Source of the DNA: Bacillus sp. MM2020_1
GTDB lineage: Bacteria; Bacillota; Bacilli; Bacillales; Cytobacillaceae
Length of the DNA stretch: 64,000 bases
Reading direction: 5' to 3'
Assembly: GCA_011250595.1 (NCBI GenBank)
Contig: JAANMP010000005.1
Coordinates: 62,001-126,000 of the forward strand
In this document: one piece after another, positions 1-9,319 of the stretch
Layout: every line of letters starts with the position of its first letter
How positions within the stretch are numbered: the stretch's first letter is position 1
Notes under the pieces: generated by a model
Seen by the model: only the letters and a program-made list of their open reading frames with translations
What the model was told of the DNA's origin: nothing
The model's database searches: none
Made by a program: the position numbers and the translations under genes

Positions 1-480
1 ACACCTGCTATTTTTCTTCCGTTTGTTCCTGACAGCCCAACGGCTAGTTTATTTTTTGTAATTGTGTTGCTTGCTTTCCTATTGCGGAAAAATTGGCCTT
101 TAATTGAGGCGCTTGCTGTGGTAACACTTTTTAAATATGGAATTTGGGCAGTGGTAATGAACTTACTTGTCTATTTTGTCCAAGGAGAGCTAGATGCGGT
201 TGGTTATATGTTAATCTTGTCCCATTTTGCCATGGCTGTTCAAGGTATTCTTTTTGCACCATTTTATCGATTTAAATGGTGGCACTTAATTGTAACAGCT
301 ATTTGGACACTACATAATGACGTAATTGATTATGTGTTTTTCATGATGCCGAACTATTCCATGCTAGATCGCTACACACCACAAATCGGCTATTTCACAT
401 TCTGGCTTTCGATTCTTTCCATTGGTATTGCCTATTATTTTTCAATTCGACCTAATCGTTTCAAACTTGAAATAAAATAA
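1..480 (+). CDS. ypjA: YpjA, DUF1405 membrane protein (5' end outside window)
   Basis: The reading frame is open from base 1, so the N-terminus lies upstream of the window. 159 residues are visible, against about 185 in B. subtilis YpjA (recalled). Several hydrophobic helices are seen, and the segment FVPDSPTASLFF near the visible start is typical of DUF1405. It is an integral membrane protein of unknown function. Position next to ypjB matches the B. subtilis ypj operon. A GTG at base 64 could be mistaken for the start, but the conserved PDSPTAS segment lies upstream of it. Confidence 0.85.
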   Translation, partial: TPAIFLPFVPDSPTASLFFVIVLLAFLLRKNWPLIEALAVVTLFKYGIWAVVMNLLVYFVQGELDAVGYMLILSHFAMAVQGILFAPFYRFKWWHLIVTAIWTLHNDVIDYVFFMMPNYSMLDRYTPQIGYFTFWLSILSIGIAYYFSIRPNRFKLEIK

Positions 481-546
481 TCTTAGATGGTCTAACCTTG
501 TCCACCCCTACATACATTTTATTAGTAATGAAAGGGGGGACAAGGA

Positions 547-1341
547 TTGAAAAACAAATGGATATTTTTCTTTGCAATGATCATAATGCTAACTCCCATA
601 TCTGTTAATGCTGAACAACAATCGCCAATGGAGAAGCTTGATGATATCTCAGATGAAGCTCTCCAAATGGTAAAGTTTCATAGATATGATGATGCAAAAA
701 GACTGCTGAATTATTTTTCTGACCAGTTCACGAGCATTACAGGTAATGAACAGCCCTTAACAATGGATGAGTTGAGAATAATAAATACCTCCCATGATGA
801 AGCAATGGAAGCAGCGGTTAGTTCCAACATGAAATATGAGGAACGAATAAATAAATTAGTCAAATTTCGCCTTGTCATTGATGCCATTGCAACAAATCAT
901 CAACCATTGTGGGTTGAAATGGAAGATCAAATTATGACGGCATTTCATCAAGCAAAAGATGCCGCCATTAAGGGTGATTCCGGTCATTTTCATTCAAACT
1001 TTAATTCCTTTTTATCCTTATATAACGTAATCTATCCTAGTATGAAAATTGATGTGTCCGTAGAAAATGTTCAAAAACTAGACGCACGGATTGATTTTAT
1101 TAATGAATATCGTTCCCAAGTGGTAAATGATTCAAAAAGTCAAAAGGAATTGGATAAACTTGATTCGGATTTAGCTAATCTATTCTCTAACATGGAGGAG
1201 GATGAGGCGGATCCAAACATTTGGTGGGTTATTATCTCGACGGGAAGTATAATCATTATGACCTTGTCCTACGTTGGCTGGAGAAAATATCAAGGTGATA
1301 AGAACTTGGAAAAAGACCGATCAAGAGACTTAAAAGATTGA
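547..1341 (+). CDS. ypjB: Sporulation protein YpjB
   Basis: 264 residues, the same length as B. subtilis YpjB as I recall it. TTG start preceded by a strong AAAGGGGGGACAAGG ribosome site. An N-terminal signal peptide (WIFFFAMIIMLTPISVNA) is followed by a largely helical, charged extracytoplasmic region. A single C-terminal membrane helix (WWVIISTGSIIIMTLSYVGW) and a basic tail follow. It is therefore probably anchored in the membrane with its body outside. The family is linked to sporulation but has no known biochemical activity. It follows ypjA by 66 nt and is probably co-transcribed with it. Confidence 0.85.
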   Translation: MKNKWIFFFAMIIMLTPISVNAEQQSPMEKLDDISDEALQMVKFHRYDDAKRLLNYFSDQFTSITGNEQPLTMDELRIINTSHDEAMEAAVSSNMKYEERINKLVKFRLVIDAIATNHQPLWVEMEDQIMTAFHQAKDAAIKGDSGHFHSNFNSFLSLYNVIYPSMKIDVSVENVQKLDARIDFINEYRSQVVNDSKSQKELDKLDSDLANLFSNMEEDEADPNIWWVIISTGSIIIMTLSYVGWRKYQGDKNLEKDRSRDLKD

Positions 1342-1348
1342 ACAGAAC

Positions 1349-1492
1349 AAAAAGCGCAAGCGCCCGTTTAGCGGCGTATGGACTGGAGCGCTCCAACTGA
1401 GATAAAGGAAACACGAAGAGCGTAAGCGATTCGATGTTGACTTATCGTAGGGCGGAGAGCGAAGTCCACTAGCCGCTGGGCGCTGGAGCTGG
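1349..1492 (+). repeat. Structured intergenic repeat with AAAAGCGNAAGCGCCC end
   Basis: Non-coding element starting 8 nt after the ypjB stop. The outer arms pair: 1360-1365 with 1478-1483, and 1370-1375 with 1472-1477. An inner arm, 1379-1384, pairs with 1463-1468, and 1385-1394 is a perfect 10-nt palindrome. Its left end AAAAGCGCAAGCGCCC recurs, with one variable base, just after ponA and cbaA. This looks like a dispersed Bacillus-type intergenic repeat. I cannot say whether it is mobile or acts as RNA. Confidence 0.6.
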
Positions 1493-1549
1493 ATTCAGAG
1501 AACTAATTCAGTGTTATCCACAATAAATAATTTTATTATTTCCTATACT

Positions 1550-1582
1550 ATAAAAAGAGCAATGTCCAAGGCGGACATTGCT
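1550..1582 (-). terminator. Intrinsic terminator of the YitT-family gene
   Basis: Perfect 10-bp stem, AGCAATGTCC with GGACATTGCT (1558-1567 and 1573-1582), with a 5-nt loop. On the minus strand it is followed by CTTTTTATAG. It lies 3 nt past the stop codon of the minus-strand gene. Confidence 0.8.
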
Positions 1583-1585
1583 TCT

Positions 1586-2458
1586 TTAGTCTATTAACGG
1601 CATTTTATTCTCATCCAATGTGAAACCTTCTCCATGGACGTCATGGACAATCGTGATGGAAACAAATGCATGGGGGTCTACTGAAGTTATGACATTTTTT
1701 AAACGGACAATTTCATTTTTGGCGACAACACAATATAAGACATCACGCTCACTTTTAGTGTATGAGCCATATCCTCTTAGGGCCGTTACTCCTCGGTCCA
1801 TTTCTTCCATGATCTTAGCGGCAATTTGTTCGTTCTTTTCCGAAATGATCATCGCTCCACGTGCTGAATAAGCACCCTCTAAAATGAAGTCAATGACTCT
1901 CGCACCAATAAACACAGCTACTAGTGTATACATGGCCTGTTTATAATTTAAGTATGTAACCAAAGATAAGGCAATTACACACGCATCAAACATGAACATT
2001 GTTTTCCCCATATTCCAGCCTGCATATTTTTGAACAAGTCTGGCGATAATATCGACTCCTCCAGTTGTTCCTCCAAAGCGGAAGATCACTCCCAAACCAA
2101 TCCCTGTAAGAACTCCGGCAAATAATGCGGCCAATGTTAAATCACTTTGTAGTGGCATATCAATTGAATAGCGTTGAAATATCCATAAAAAAATGGATAC
2201 ACCGACTGTTCCTATTATTGTATATAAAAAAGTATTACGTCCTAATAATTTCCATCCAATAAAAAAAAGAGGAATATTTAAAAATAAATTCGTATAGGAT
2301 GGATCCCATTTGAACAAGAAATAAAATAGGAGTGCGATACCTGTGAATCCGCCTTCTGCCAGTTTGTTTTGCATATTAAAATTGACTAGGCCAAACGACA
2401 TAATTGCGGCTCCTAATAGGATAAATAATATGTTTTTAACCTTAAGACCATGTAACAT
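1586..2458 (-). CDS. ypjC: YitT/YpjC family membrane protein (DUF161 + DUF2179)
   Basis: 290 residues. The N-terminal two thirds has about five hydrophobic helices with glycine-rich segments (GVIFRFGGTTGGVDIIARL). The C-terminal 80 residues form a soluble DUF2179 domain (RGVTALRGYGSYT...). ATG start with AGGGGGATT upstream. The family is common in Firmicutes and its substrate is unknown. The gene is transcribed against its neighbours, between ypjB and ypjD. The symbol is assigned from position and family, and another YitT paralogue name is possible. Confidence 0.75.
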   Translation of the reverse strand: MLHGLKVKNILFILLGAAIMSFGLVNFNMQNKLAEGGFTGIALLFYFLFKWDPSYTNLFLNIPLFFIGWKLLGRNTFLYTIIGTVGVSIFLWIFQRYSIDMPLQSDLTLAALFAGVLTGIGLGVIFRFGGTTGGVDIIARLVQKYAGWNMGKTMFMFDACVIALSLVTYLNYKQAMYTLVAVFIGARVIDFILEGAYSARGAMIISEKNEQIAAKIMEEMDRGVTALRGYGSYTKSERDVLYCVVAKNEIVRLKNVITSVDPHAFVSITIVHDVHGEGFTLDENKMPLID

Positions 2459-2653
2459 TAATAATCCCCCTCTACCATAAATTCTCTTATATGGCGGCTT
2501 TTATTATATCGAATTAAAAATGATAGAGCAATCAGTAGTTAAAAAGAGCAGGTTATTAGTGAAAATATTTGTAAATCATCGTTAATTTAGCTAACATAAA
2601 CATTGGATAAAGATATGAATATAATTATCAGTCTGATTAATGAGGTGAAATCC

Positions 2654-2998
2654 ATGTCCAAAGAAAAGACGATGAAAGACCTTCAACATGAAGTGGATTT
2701 GTACATTAGTCAATTTAAAGAGGGGTATTTCAGTCCGCTGGCAATGCTTGCAAGACTTACAGAGGAACTAGGGGAATTTGCTCGAGAAATAAACCATTAT
2801 TATGGGGAGAAACCAAAAAAAACTAGTGAAACTGAAAAAGCAATTGAGGAAGAACTTGGTGATCTCTTATTTGTTTTAATTTGTTTTGCAAACTCTTTAA
2901 ATATCAGCTTAGAAGATGCACATGATTATGTAATGGAAAAATTTAAGACTAGGGACAAAAATCGTTGGACAAGAATTAATGATGAAAAAATGGAGTGA
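2654..2998 (+). CDS. ypjD: MazG-like nucleotide pyrophosphohydrolase YpjD
   Basis: 114 residues from the ATG at 2654, which has AGGTGAAA 5 nt upstream. A TTG at 2603 would add 17 residues, but the family begins at [15 protein letters not shown]. Motifs EELGEFARE and [17 protein letters not shown] are the MazG metal-binding EExxE and ExxD signatures. It probably hydrolyses non-canonical nucleoside triphosphates in the cytoplasm. Its stop lies just before the dapB start, so it is probably first in the dapB-mgsA-bsh-cca-birA operon. Confidence 0.9.
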   Translation: MSKEKTMKDLQHEVDLYISQFKEGYFSPLAMLARLTEELGEFAREINHYYGEKPKKTSETEKAIEEELGDLLFVLICFANSLNISLEDAHDYVMEKFKTRDKNRWTRINDEKME

Positions 2999-3003
2999 GG
3001 ATT

Positions 3004-3807
3004 GTGGAACAAATTAAAATTGTCATCGCTGGTCCCCGTGGCCGAATGGGTAGTGAAGCTGTAAAATTGGTAACCAATCAGGATCATTTTGAACTTTCAG
3101 CTGTAGTCGATCATAAATATGATGGAATGATGCTTAGCGATTTGGAAGGCTTTCATTCAATACATAATGTACCTGTTTATTCAAATATCGAAACATGTCT
3201 GCAAAATGTTCATGCGGATGTACTAATTGACCTTACTACACCAGAAGTAGGCATGCACCATGCAAAAACTGCACTTGCCTACAATGTGCGTCCAGTGGTT
3301 GGAACCACTGGTTTTACAACAAGCGATTTAGAAGAATTAGAACGGATTTGTCATGAAAAAAAACTAGGATGTATTATTGCACCTAATTTTGCTATTGGTG
3401 CGGTGTTAATGATGAAATTTTCACAAATGGCTGCGAAGTATTTTAACGATATCGAAATTATTGAATTGCATCACGATCAAAAACTGGATGCTCCTTCGGG
3501 GACAGCTGTAAAAACAGCTGAAATGATTTCAGCTGTTCGAGAGGAAAAAAACCAAGGGCACCCAAATGAAAAAGAAACAATCCAAGGGGCGCGAGGGGCA
3601 AGGTTCAACGGCATGCATATTCACTCAGTTCGCTTACCCGGACTAGTCGCACATCAACAAGTGTTATTTGGTTCTGATGGTCAAACACTAACAATCAGGC
3701 ATGATTCATATCATCGTGGCTCTTTTATGTCGGGTGTAAAAGTGGCAGTGGAGACTGTGATGACACAAAATACATTTGTTTATGGACTTGAAAATATTTT
3801 AGAATAG
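3004..3807 (+). CDS. dapB: 4-hydroxy-tetrahydrodipicolinate reductase
   Basis: Reduces 4-hydroxy-tetrahydrodipicolinate with NAD(P)H in the lysine/diaminopimelate pathway, which also supplies spore dipicolinate precursors. The GTG at 3004 gives 267 residues, equal to B. subtilis DapB, and has GGAG 8 nt upstream. A GTG at 2995 is in frame but has no good ribosome site. The N-terminal IAGPRGRMG is the nucleotide-binding loop. [15 protein letters not shown] holds the catalytic His-His-Lys. Third position effects aside, the sequence looks fully intact. Confidence 0.95.
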   Translation: MEQIKIVIAGPRGRMGSEAVKLVTNQDHFELSAVVDHKYDGMMLSDLEGFHSIHNVPVYSNIETCLQNVHADVLIDLTTPEVGMHHAKTALAYNVRPVVGTTGFTTSDLEELERICHEKKLGCIIAPNFAIGAVLMMKFSQMAAKYFNDIEIIELHHDQKLDAPSGTAVKTAEMISAVREEKNQGHPNEKETIQGARGARFNGMHIHSVRLPGLVAHQQVLFGSDGQTLTIRHDSYHRGSFMSGVKVAVETVMTQNTFVYGLENILE

Positions 3808-3818
3808 GGAGTAATTAT

Positions 3819-4235
3819 ATGAATATCGCTCTAATAGCTCATGATCAAAAGAAGAATGATTTGGTTCAGTTTGCGACTGCATATCAAAATATCTTTGCAA
3901 AGCACACATTATTCGCAACAGGGACAACCGGACAGAGAATAAGTGAAGCAACTGGTCTCAGTATTACTCGTTTTCAATCTGGACCACTTGGCGGTGACCA
4001 GCAAATCGGTGCATTGATTGCCCAAAATCAAATGGATGCTGTTTTCTTCTTCCGTGACCCATTAACCTCACAGCCGCATGAACCAGATGTAACAGCATTG
4101 GTTAGATTATGTGATGTGTATTCCATTCCACTTGCCACAAATATGGGAACGGCAGAATTATTAATTAGAGGCTTAGAACTTGGACTTATTGAGTGGAGAA
4201 ATATAGTTAAAGAGAATGGTGGAATTAATGAATAA
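3819..4235 (+). CDS. mgsA: Methylglyoxal synthase
   Basis: 138 residues, usual length. Converts dihydroxyacetone phosphate to methylglyoxal, a bypass that frees phosphate when triose phosphates build up. [12 protein letters not shown] at the N-terminus, [11 protein letters not shown] with the catalytic Asp, and [13 protein letters not shown] with the second Asp and His are all present. It starts 11 nt after dapB and overlaps bshB1 by 8 nt. The neighbouring bacillithiol genes make sense, because bacillithiol detoxifies methylglyoxal. Confidence 0.95.
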   Translation: MNIALIAHDQKKNDLVQFATAYQNIFAKHTLFATGTTGQRISEATGLSITRFQSGPLGGDQQIGALIAQNQMDAVFFFRDPLTSQPHEPDVTALVRLCDVYSIPLATNMGTAELLIRGLELGLIEWRNIVKENGGINE

Positions 4236-4938
4236 TCAGAGCCTTCATGCCCTTGCATTCGGTGCCCATCCAGACGATGTCGAGATTGGCATGGCAGGAA
4301 CGATAGCAAGGTTGACTTCAGAAGGGAAGCTAGTCGGTATCTGTGACCTAACAGATGCCGAGCTTTCTTCCAATGGAAATACTACCTTAAGAAAAGAGGA
4401 GGCCTTACAGGCTGCAGCAATACTTAATGTCTCGATGAGAACATCACTGTCTTTACCAGATAGGGGATTATATCTTAAAGACCAATACATAAGAGAGATT
4501 GTTAAGGTTATTAGAACATACAAGCCTCGGATTGTGTTTGCGCCTTATTTTGAAGACCGCCATCCGGACCATGGGAATTGTGCTGTTTTAGTGGAGGAGG
4601 CAGTATTTTCTTCTGCGATAAGAAAATATGTCACAGAAGGAAATGAACCTGCCCACCGGGTTGAAAGAGTTTATTTTTATATGATTAATGGCTTTCATAA
4701 ACCAGATTTCACCATTGATACCACTGAATATATGGATAAAAAACTCCAAGCATTAAGGGCGTACAAGAGTCAATTTGAGCAAACGGAAGGCAGCATTAGC
4801 ACCCCGCTTGTAAATGGGTATATTGAAACCGTTGAATCAAGGGAAAGAATGTTTGGCAAGCAAGTTGGTGTTACATTTGCTGAAGGGTTCAAAACGAAAG
4901 TTCCAATCCTTTTGGATCGTGATTTGATAGGAGAATAA
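4228..4938 (+). CDS. bshB1: Bacillithiol biosynthesis deacetylase BshB1
   Basis: Zinc-dependent LmbE/PIG-L deacetylase that removes acetate from GlcNAc-malate, the second bacillithiol step. The ATG at 4228 gives 236 residues, equal to B. subtilis BshB1, with GGTGGA 5-10 nt upstream. An ATG at 4216 is less likely. Zinc motif AHPDDVEIG near residue 12 and HPDHG near residue 110 are present. Translation is coupled to mgsA by overlap, and the gene is followed after 2 nt by bshA. Confidence 0.93.
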   Translation: MNNQSLHALAFGAHPDDVEIGMAGTIARLTSEGKLVGICDLTDAELSSNGNTTLRKEEALQAAAILNVSMRTSLSLPDRGLYLKDQYIREIVKVIRTYKPRIVFAPYFEDRHPDHGNCAVLVEEAVFSSAIRKYVTEGNEPAHRVERVYFYMINGFHKPDFTIDTTEYMDKKLQALRAYKSQFEQTEGSISTPLVNGYIETVESRERMFGKQVGVTFAEGFKTKVPILLDRDLIGE

Positions 4939-4940
4939 AC

Positions 4941-6068
4941 ATGAGGAAACTTAAAATTGGTATTACTTGCTATCCGACAGTAGGTGGTTCAGGTGTGGTT
5001 GCGACGGAATTAGGGAAAATGCTGGCTGAAAAGGGACATGAAATACATTTCATCTCTTCAAGTATCCCTTTTCGATTAAATAAAATGTATCATAATATCT
5101 ATTATCATCAGGTTGAAGTAAATCAATATTCCGTATTTCAGTACCCACCTTACGATATTGCTTTAGCAAGTAAAATGGCGGAAGTAGCGAATCGTGAAAA
5201 GTTAGATTTGCTTCATGTCCATTATGCGATTCCTCACGCTGTATGTGCAATATTAGCAAAGCAAATGTGCGATCGAGATATAAAAATCGTCACGACCTTA
5301 CATGGTACAGACATAACCGTTTTAGGTTATGATCCATCTTTGACAGATGCAATTAAATTTGGGATTGAAAAATCAGATGCTGTTACAGCTGTATCCAAAG
5401 CACTAGTGGACCAGACTTATGAATTGATCAATCCTGATAAACAAATCGAAACCGTTTATAACTTTATTGATGACCGCATTTATCAAAAAAGTGATGCACA
5501 TGCTTTAAAGGCAGAATTTGAAATCAGAGAAGATGAAAAAGTAATAATTCACGTTTCCAATTTCCGTCCGGTAAAACGGGTACAAGATGTAGTTAAATCT
5601 TTTGCAAAGATTGCATCTGTCATGCCGGCTAAATTACTGTTGGTCGGTGATGGTCCAGAAATGACTATTGTCTGCAAACTTGTAAGAAAGTTGGGTTTAG
5701 ATAGTCGGGTCATTTTCCTTGGGAAACAAGAGAGTCTAGAGGAATTGTATTCTATCAGTGATTTAATGCTTCTATTATCGGAAAAAGAAAGCTTTGGTCT
5801 TGTTGCGTTAGAGGCGATGGCATGTGGAGTTCCATGTGTCGGTACGAATGTTGGCGGTTTGCCAGAGGTTATTAATCACGGAGTGAATGGATTTATTTGT
5901 GAAGTTGGAAATATCGAGGAAATTTCCAGTAAAGCCCTAGCTGTTTTAAATGATAAGAATATTCATAAACAATTTTCCAATCATTCGATAGAGACAGCAA
6001 AAACAAAATTTAATGCTGACCAAATCGTTAAACAATATGAACAAATATATTTTAATTTACTGAATTAA
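4941..6068 (+). CDS. bshA: Bacillithiol glycosyltransferase BshA
   Basis: 375 residues. GT4 enzyme that joins GlcNAc from UDP-GlcNAc to L-malate, the first bacillithiol step. The N-terminal [18 protein letters not shown] and [10 protein letters not shown] form the acceptor domain. The C-terminal [10 protein letters not shown] and [16 protein letters not shown] hold the UDP-sugar EX7E signature. It starts 2 nt after bshB1, so the two are translated together. Confidence 0.95.
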   Translation: MRKLKIGITCYPTVGGSGVVATELGKMLAEKGHEIHFISSSIPFRLNKMYHNIYYHQVEVNQYSVFQYPPYDIALASKMAEVANREKLDLLHVHYAIPHAVCAILAKQMCDRDIKIVTTLHGTDITVLGYDPSLTDAIKFGIEKSDAVTAVSKALVDQTYELINPDKQIETVYNFIDDRIYQKSDAHALKAEFEIREDEKVIIHVSNFRPVKRVQDVVKSFAKIASVMPAKLLLVGDGPEMTIVCKLVRKLGLDSRVIFLGKQESLEELYSISDLMLLLSEKESFGLVALEAMACGVPCVGTNVGGLPEVINHGVNGFICEVGNIEEISSKALAVLNDKNIHKQFSNHSIETAKTKFNADQIVKQYEQIYFNLLN

Positions 6069-6078
6069 GGTGAAGTAA

Positions 6079-7278
6079 ATGATAGACCCATTTGTAGCTG
6101 CAAGTCCGGTATTAAAAAAGCTGGAGGATGCAGGTTTTGAAGCCTATTTTGTTGGCGGCTCCGTTAGAGATTTTCTGTTAAATAGAGAGATTAATGACGT
6201 TGATATTGCAACAAGTGCCACACCTGATGAGGTGAAACGGATTTTTCTAAAAACAGTTGATATTGGAATTGAACATGGAACTGTTCTGGTTCTTGTTAAT
6301 AATGGCGAATATGAAATTACCACGTTTAGAACTGAATCAGAATATCAAGATTATCGAAGACCCAAAGAGGTTTCCTTTATCCGCAACTTAAAAGAAGACC
6401 TACAACGTAGAGATTTTACGATGAATGCGATCGCTATGGATAGAAATAGAAAATTAATTGACCCATTTAATGGATATCAAGCGATACAAGAAAGAATCAT
6501 TCAAACCGTTGGAAGTCCGAATGACCGGTTCCAAGAAGATGCCTTAAGAATGATGCGAGCAGTTAGGTTTGTAAGTCAACTCTCATTTCAAATTGAAAAC
6601 GAAACAATTCAAGCACTAACAAAGCTTGTCCATTTGCTTGATAACATTGCAGTAGAGAGAAAAAGAGCGGAGTTTGAGAAACTTCTAATTGGAAAAAATA
6701 AGAATAATGCATTGAAGATTCTTCTTGATGCAAACATTCATTCTTTTTTACCCGACTTGAAGGAGCAGAGGCAGCAATTAGAGAAATTAATTAGCTTTAA
6801 TAGTACGAATCTTAATAAAAATGAAATGTGGTCACTATTAATTTATTGTCTAAATTTACATCAAAAAGAGATTGAGTTATTTCTAAAAGAATGGCGGCTT
6901 GCACTGAAGGACATCCGAGAAATTCAATTAGTTGTCCATTTTCTTTCCAAGAGGCTTGAACAAGATTGGTCAATATATGACCTATACAGTGCTGGTCGTG
7001 ATCATATCCTTTCAACAGAAAAGCTTTACCAAGTTATTAATGGAAACAATGAAGTAGAATCAATTGAACATTGGCTAAAGTTGTATGAAAACCTGCCGAT
7101 AAAAGAACGTTCCGAAATGAATGTGACTGGAAATGATGTAATGACCTGGTTTAATAAAAGAGGTGGACCATGGCTTAAGGAGACGCTTTTAACCATTGAA
7201 GAAAATATCTTAGCCGGAAAACTAGAGAACGACATAGAAAAAATCAAGGAGTGGCTAATGAAGTGCAATCAGAAATAA
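6079..7278 (+). CDS. cca: CCA-adding enzyme (tRNA nucleotidyltransferase)
   Basis: 399 residues, close to the Bacillus type that builds the whole CCA end without a template. The head domain has GGSVRDFLL and NDVDIATSATP with the DxD metal-binding pair. The neck has LQRRDFTMNAIAMD and EDALRMMRAVRF. No HD phosphohydrolase domain is seen at the C-terminus, as expected for class II Gram-positive enzymes. Its last bases overlap the birA start. Confidence 0.95.
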   Translation: MIDPFVAASPVLKKLEDAGFEAYFVGGSVRDFLLNREINDVDIATSATPDEVKRIFLKTVDIGIEHGTVLVLVNNGEYEITTFRTESEYQDYRRPKEVSFIRNLKEDLQRRDFTMNAIAMDRNRKLIDPFNGYQAIQERIIQTVGSPNDRFQEDALRMMRAVRFVSQLSFQIENETIQALTKLVHLLDNIAVERKRAEFEKLLIGKNKNNALKILLDANIHSFLPDLKEQRQQLEKLISFNSTNLNKNEMWSLLIYCLNLHQKEIELFLKEWRLALKDIREIQLVVHFLSKRLEQDWSIYDLYSAGRDHILSTEKLYQVINGNNEVESIEHWLKLYENLPIKERSEMNVTGNDVMTWFNKRGGPWLKETLLTIEENILAGKLENDIEKIKEWLMKCNQK

Positions 7279-8243
7279 GAAAAGAATTACTTGATGCCTT
7301 TACAACTGCGGGTGACGCCTTTTTGTCCGGGCAACATCTAGCAGAAATCATTGGCTGCTCAAGGACGGCAGTCTGGAAGCATATAGAGGAATTGAGAAAG
7401 GAAGGCTTTGAATTAGAAGCAGTTAGAAACAAGGGTTACCGGATTCTAAAAACTCCTGAAAAAGTTACAGCTGATGAGGTAAGGCTGGGATTAACAACTA
7501 ACTTTATAGGGAGAAATATTCATTATGTAGAAAGTGTGGAGTCTACCCAAAAGATTGCCCATCACTATGCCTCAGAAAATGCCCCTGAAGGCACAGTTGT
7601 CATTGCCGAAGAGCAAATGTCAGGCAGGGGTAGAATGGCCCGTAAATGGCATTCACCTAAATATACCGGTATTTGGATGAGCATGATTTTACGTCCGAAC
7701 ATACCCCTAAGCAATGCCCCACAATTGACCTTACTCGCAGCAGTTGCAATTGTGCAGGCGATTGAAAAAATGACAGACCTTATCCCGGAAATAAAATGGC
7801 CCAATGATATTCTTATTAACGGTAAGAAAGTAACGGGAATATTAACGGAATTACAAGCTGAAGCGGACCGAATTCATTCAATTATTATTGGAATTGGTAT
7901 AAATGTGAATCAGAAGAAAGAAGATTTCCCGCTTGAACTTCAAGAGATAGCCACTTCCCTTTTTATAGAAGAGGAAGGAAAAACTCTTTCTAGAGCAGAG
8001 TTAATTAGGACTATTTTCAAAGAGTTTGAAAAATTATATACGCTGTATCTAGACCAAGGTTTTCTTCCGATAAAACTATTATGGGAGGGATACGCCAGCA
8101 GTATCGGCAAATACATAAAGGCTAGAACACTGAACTATACGATTGAAGGAAAAGCACTAGGAATAACCAATGATGGAGTCCTGCAGTTAGAGGATAGGAC
8201 TGGTAAGATTCACCATATCTATTCTGCGGATATTGAAATTTAA
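7263..8243 (+). CDS. birA: Biotin-protein ligase and biotin operon repressor
   Basis: The GTG at 7263 gives 326 residues, against 325 in B. subtilis. AAGGAG lies 11 nt upstream, and a GTG at 7251 would fall inside it. The N-terminal winged helix (LAEIIGCSRTAVWKHIEELR) binds biotin operators. The catalytic part has GRGRMARKWHS, which binds biotinyl-AMP, and IKWPNDILINGKK. It biotinylates carboxylase carrier domains and represses biotin genes. No biotin synthesis gene is in the window. Confidence 0.95.
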   Translation: MQSEIRKELLDAFTTAGDAFLSGQHLAEIIGCSRTAVWKHIEELRKEGFELEAVRNKGYRILKTPEKVTADEVRLGLTTNFIGRNIHYVESVESTQKIAHHYASENAPEGTVVIAEEQMSGRGRMARKWHSPKYTGIWMSMILRPNIPLSNAPQLTLLAAVAIVQAIEKMTDLIPEIKWPNDILINGKKVTGILTELQAEADRIHSIIIGIGINVNQKKEDFPLELQEIATSLFIEEEGKTLSRAELIRTIFKEFEKLYTLYLDQGFLPIKLLWEGYASSIGKYIKARTLNYTIEGKALGITNDGVLQLEDRTGKIHHIYSADIEI

Positions 8244-8247
8244 AAGC

Positions 8248-8275
8248 TTGAACTTTTCGTGAAATTTGTTATAAT
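8248..8275 (+). promoter_or_regulatory. Sigma-A promoter of panBCD
   Basis: TTGAAC (8248-8253) and TATAAT (8270-8275) with a 16-nt spacer, just after birA. It leads into the structured pan leader. Confidence 0.75.
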
Positions 8276-8285
8276 TCATTCCAAT

Positions 8286-8398
8286 GGGCAGTATCCACTG
8301 AGAACTGCACCTTTATGAAACTACAATTAAAAAGGTTTCTGCCTAGATCCGTAATGCGGACCGGGACAGAGGGATGAAGCATGTTAAAGAGTAACCGG
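8286..8398 (+). ncRNA. Structured panB leader, candidate pan-motif RNA
   Basis: About 200 nt lie between the promoter and panB. The leader holds short hairpins (GCAGT 8288-8292 with ACTGC 8304-8308; TCCG 8348-8351 with CGGA 8357-8360). CAGAGG (8367-8372) can pair with CCTCTG (8402-8407) in the terminator, as an antiterminator would. The pan RNA motif is a known candidate cis-regulator upstream of panB in Firmicutes, so position fits. I cannot confirm a match to its consensus by eye. Confidence 0.5.
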
Positions 8399-8430
8399 GA
8401 TCCTCTGCCTTCAGAAGGATCTTTTTTATT
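8399..8430 (+). terminator. Attenuator terminator in the panB leader
   Basis: GATCCTCTG pairs with CAGAAGGATC (one bulged A), followed by TTTTTTATT. It lies 52 nt before the panB start and inside the transcript. It is therefore likely to be a regulated attenuator rather than an operon end. Confidence 0.75.
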
Positions 8431-8482
8431 TGCTCTTCGATATATTTTTATCCCCTCTCCCATATAAAAGGAGGGAAAGTTG

Positions 8483-9319
8483 ATGAAGCAAACAACAGAT
8501 TTCTTGAAAATGAAGGAGAATAATGAAAAAATCGTCATGTTAACCGCGTATGATTACCCGTCAGCTAAACAGGCAGAAGAGGGGGGCGTTGACGTTATAT
8601 TGGTGGGAGACTCGCTTGGGATGGTAGTCCTAGGCTATGATTCAACGATACCCGTAACGCTTGACGACATGATCCATCATACAAAAGCTGTAAAACGTGG
8701 AGCAAAAGATACATTTATTCTCGCTGATATGCCGTTTCTAACTTATCATTTGTCCGTTCGGGATACCTTATTAAACGCCGCAAGACTCATTCAAGAAACA
8801 GGAGCACATGCGGTTAAATTAGAAGGGGCAGATGATGTTATTGAAAAAATTACCGCGCTTACTAGAGCCGGTATTCCTGTTTGTTCCCATTTGGGGTTAA
8901 CCCCTCAATCAGTGGGTGTTTTGGGTGGGTATAAAGTACAGGGGAAAGATGTCCAGGCTGCAAGGAAATTGATCGAAGATGCTAAGAAATGTGAAGAAGC
9001 CGGTGCATTTGCACTCGTTCTTGAATGTGTCCCAAAACAACTGGCAGAGGAAGTAGCACAAACCATTTCCATTCCAGTTATCGGAATTGGGGCAGGGGTT
9101 GCGGTCGATGGGCAAGTTCTCGTCTATCATGATATTCTAGGCTATGGCGTTAATCGAGTACCAAAGTTCGTTAAACAATACCATGCTGTCAACCCATTTA
9201 TGATTGAATCAATTCAAGCCTATGCAGCTGACGTTAAAAATAAACGGTTTCCTGAAGATAAACATTCATTCACAATGAAGGAACAGGAACTGAAAGGGCT
9301 TTATGGAGGTACGAAATGA
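8483..9319 (+). CDS. panB: 3-methyl-2-oxobutanoate hydroxymethyltransferase
   Basis: 278 residues. First committed step of pantothenate synthesis: transfers a hydroxymethyl group from methylene-THF to ketoisovalerate. ATG at 8483 has GGAGG 8 nt upstream; a TTG at 8480 is disregarded. [14 protein letters not shown] and the metal and substrate segments VKLEGA and VIGIGAG are intact. It overlaps panC by 4 nt (ATGA). Confidence 0.96.
   Translation: MKQTTDFLKMKENNEKIVMLTAYDYPSAKQAEEGGVDVILVGDSLGMVVLGYDSTIPVTLDDMIHHTKAVKRGAKDTFILADMPFLTYHLSVRDTLLNAARLIQETGAHAVKLEGADDVIEKITALTRAGIPVCSHLGLTPQSVGVLGGYKVQGKDVQAARKLIEDAKKCEEAGAFALVLECVPKQLAEEVAQTISIPVIGIGAGVAVDGQVLVYHDILGYGVNRVPKFVKQYHAVNPFMIESIQAYAADVKNKRFPEDKHSFTMKEQELKGLYGGTK

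Noticed and set aside
8286-8430. T-box riboswitch in the panB leader
   Set aside because: No TGGNACCGCG-type antiterminator bulge was found.
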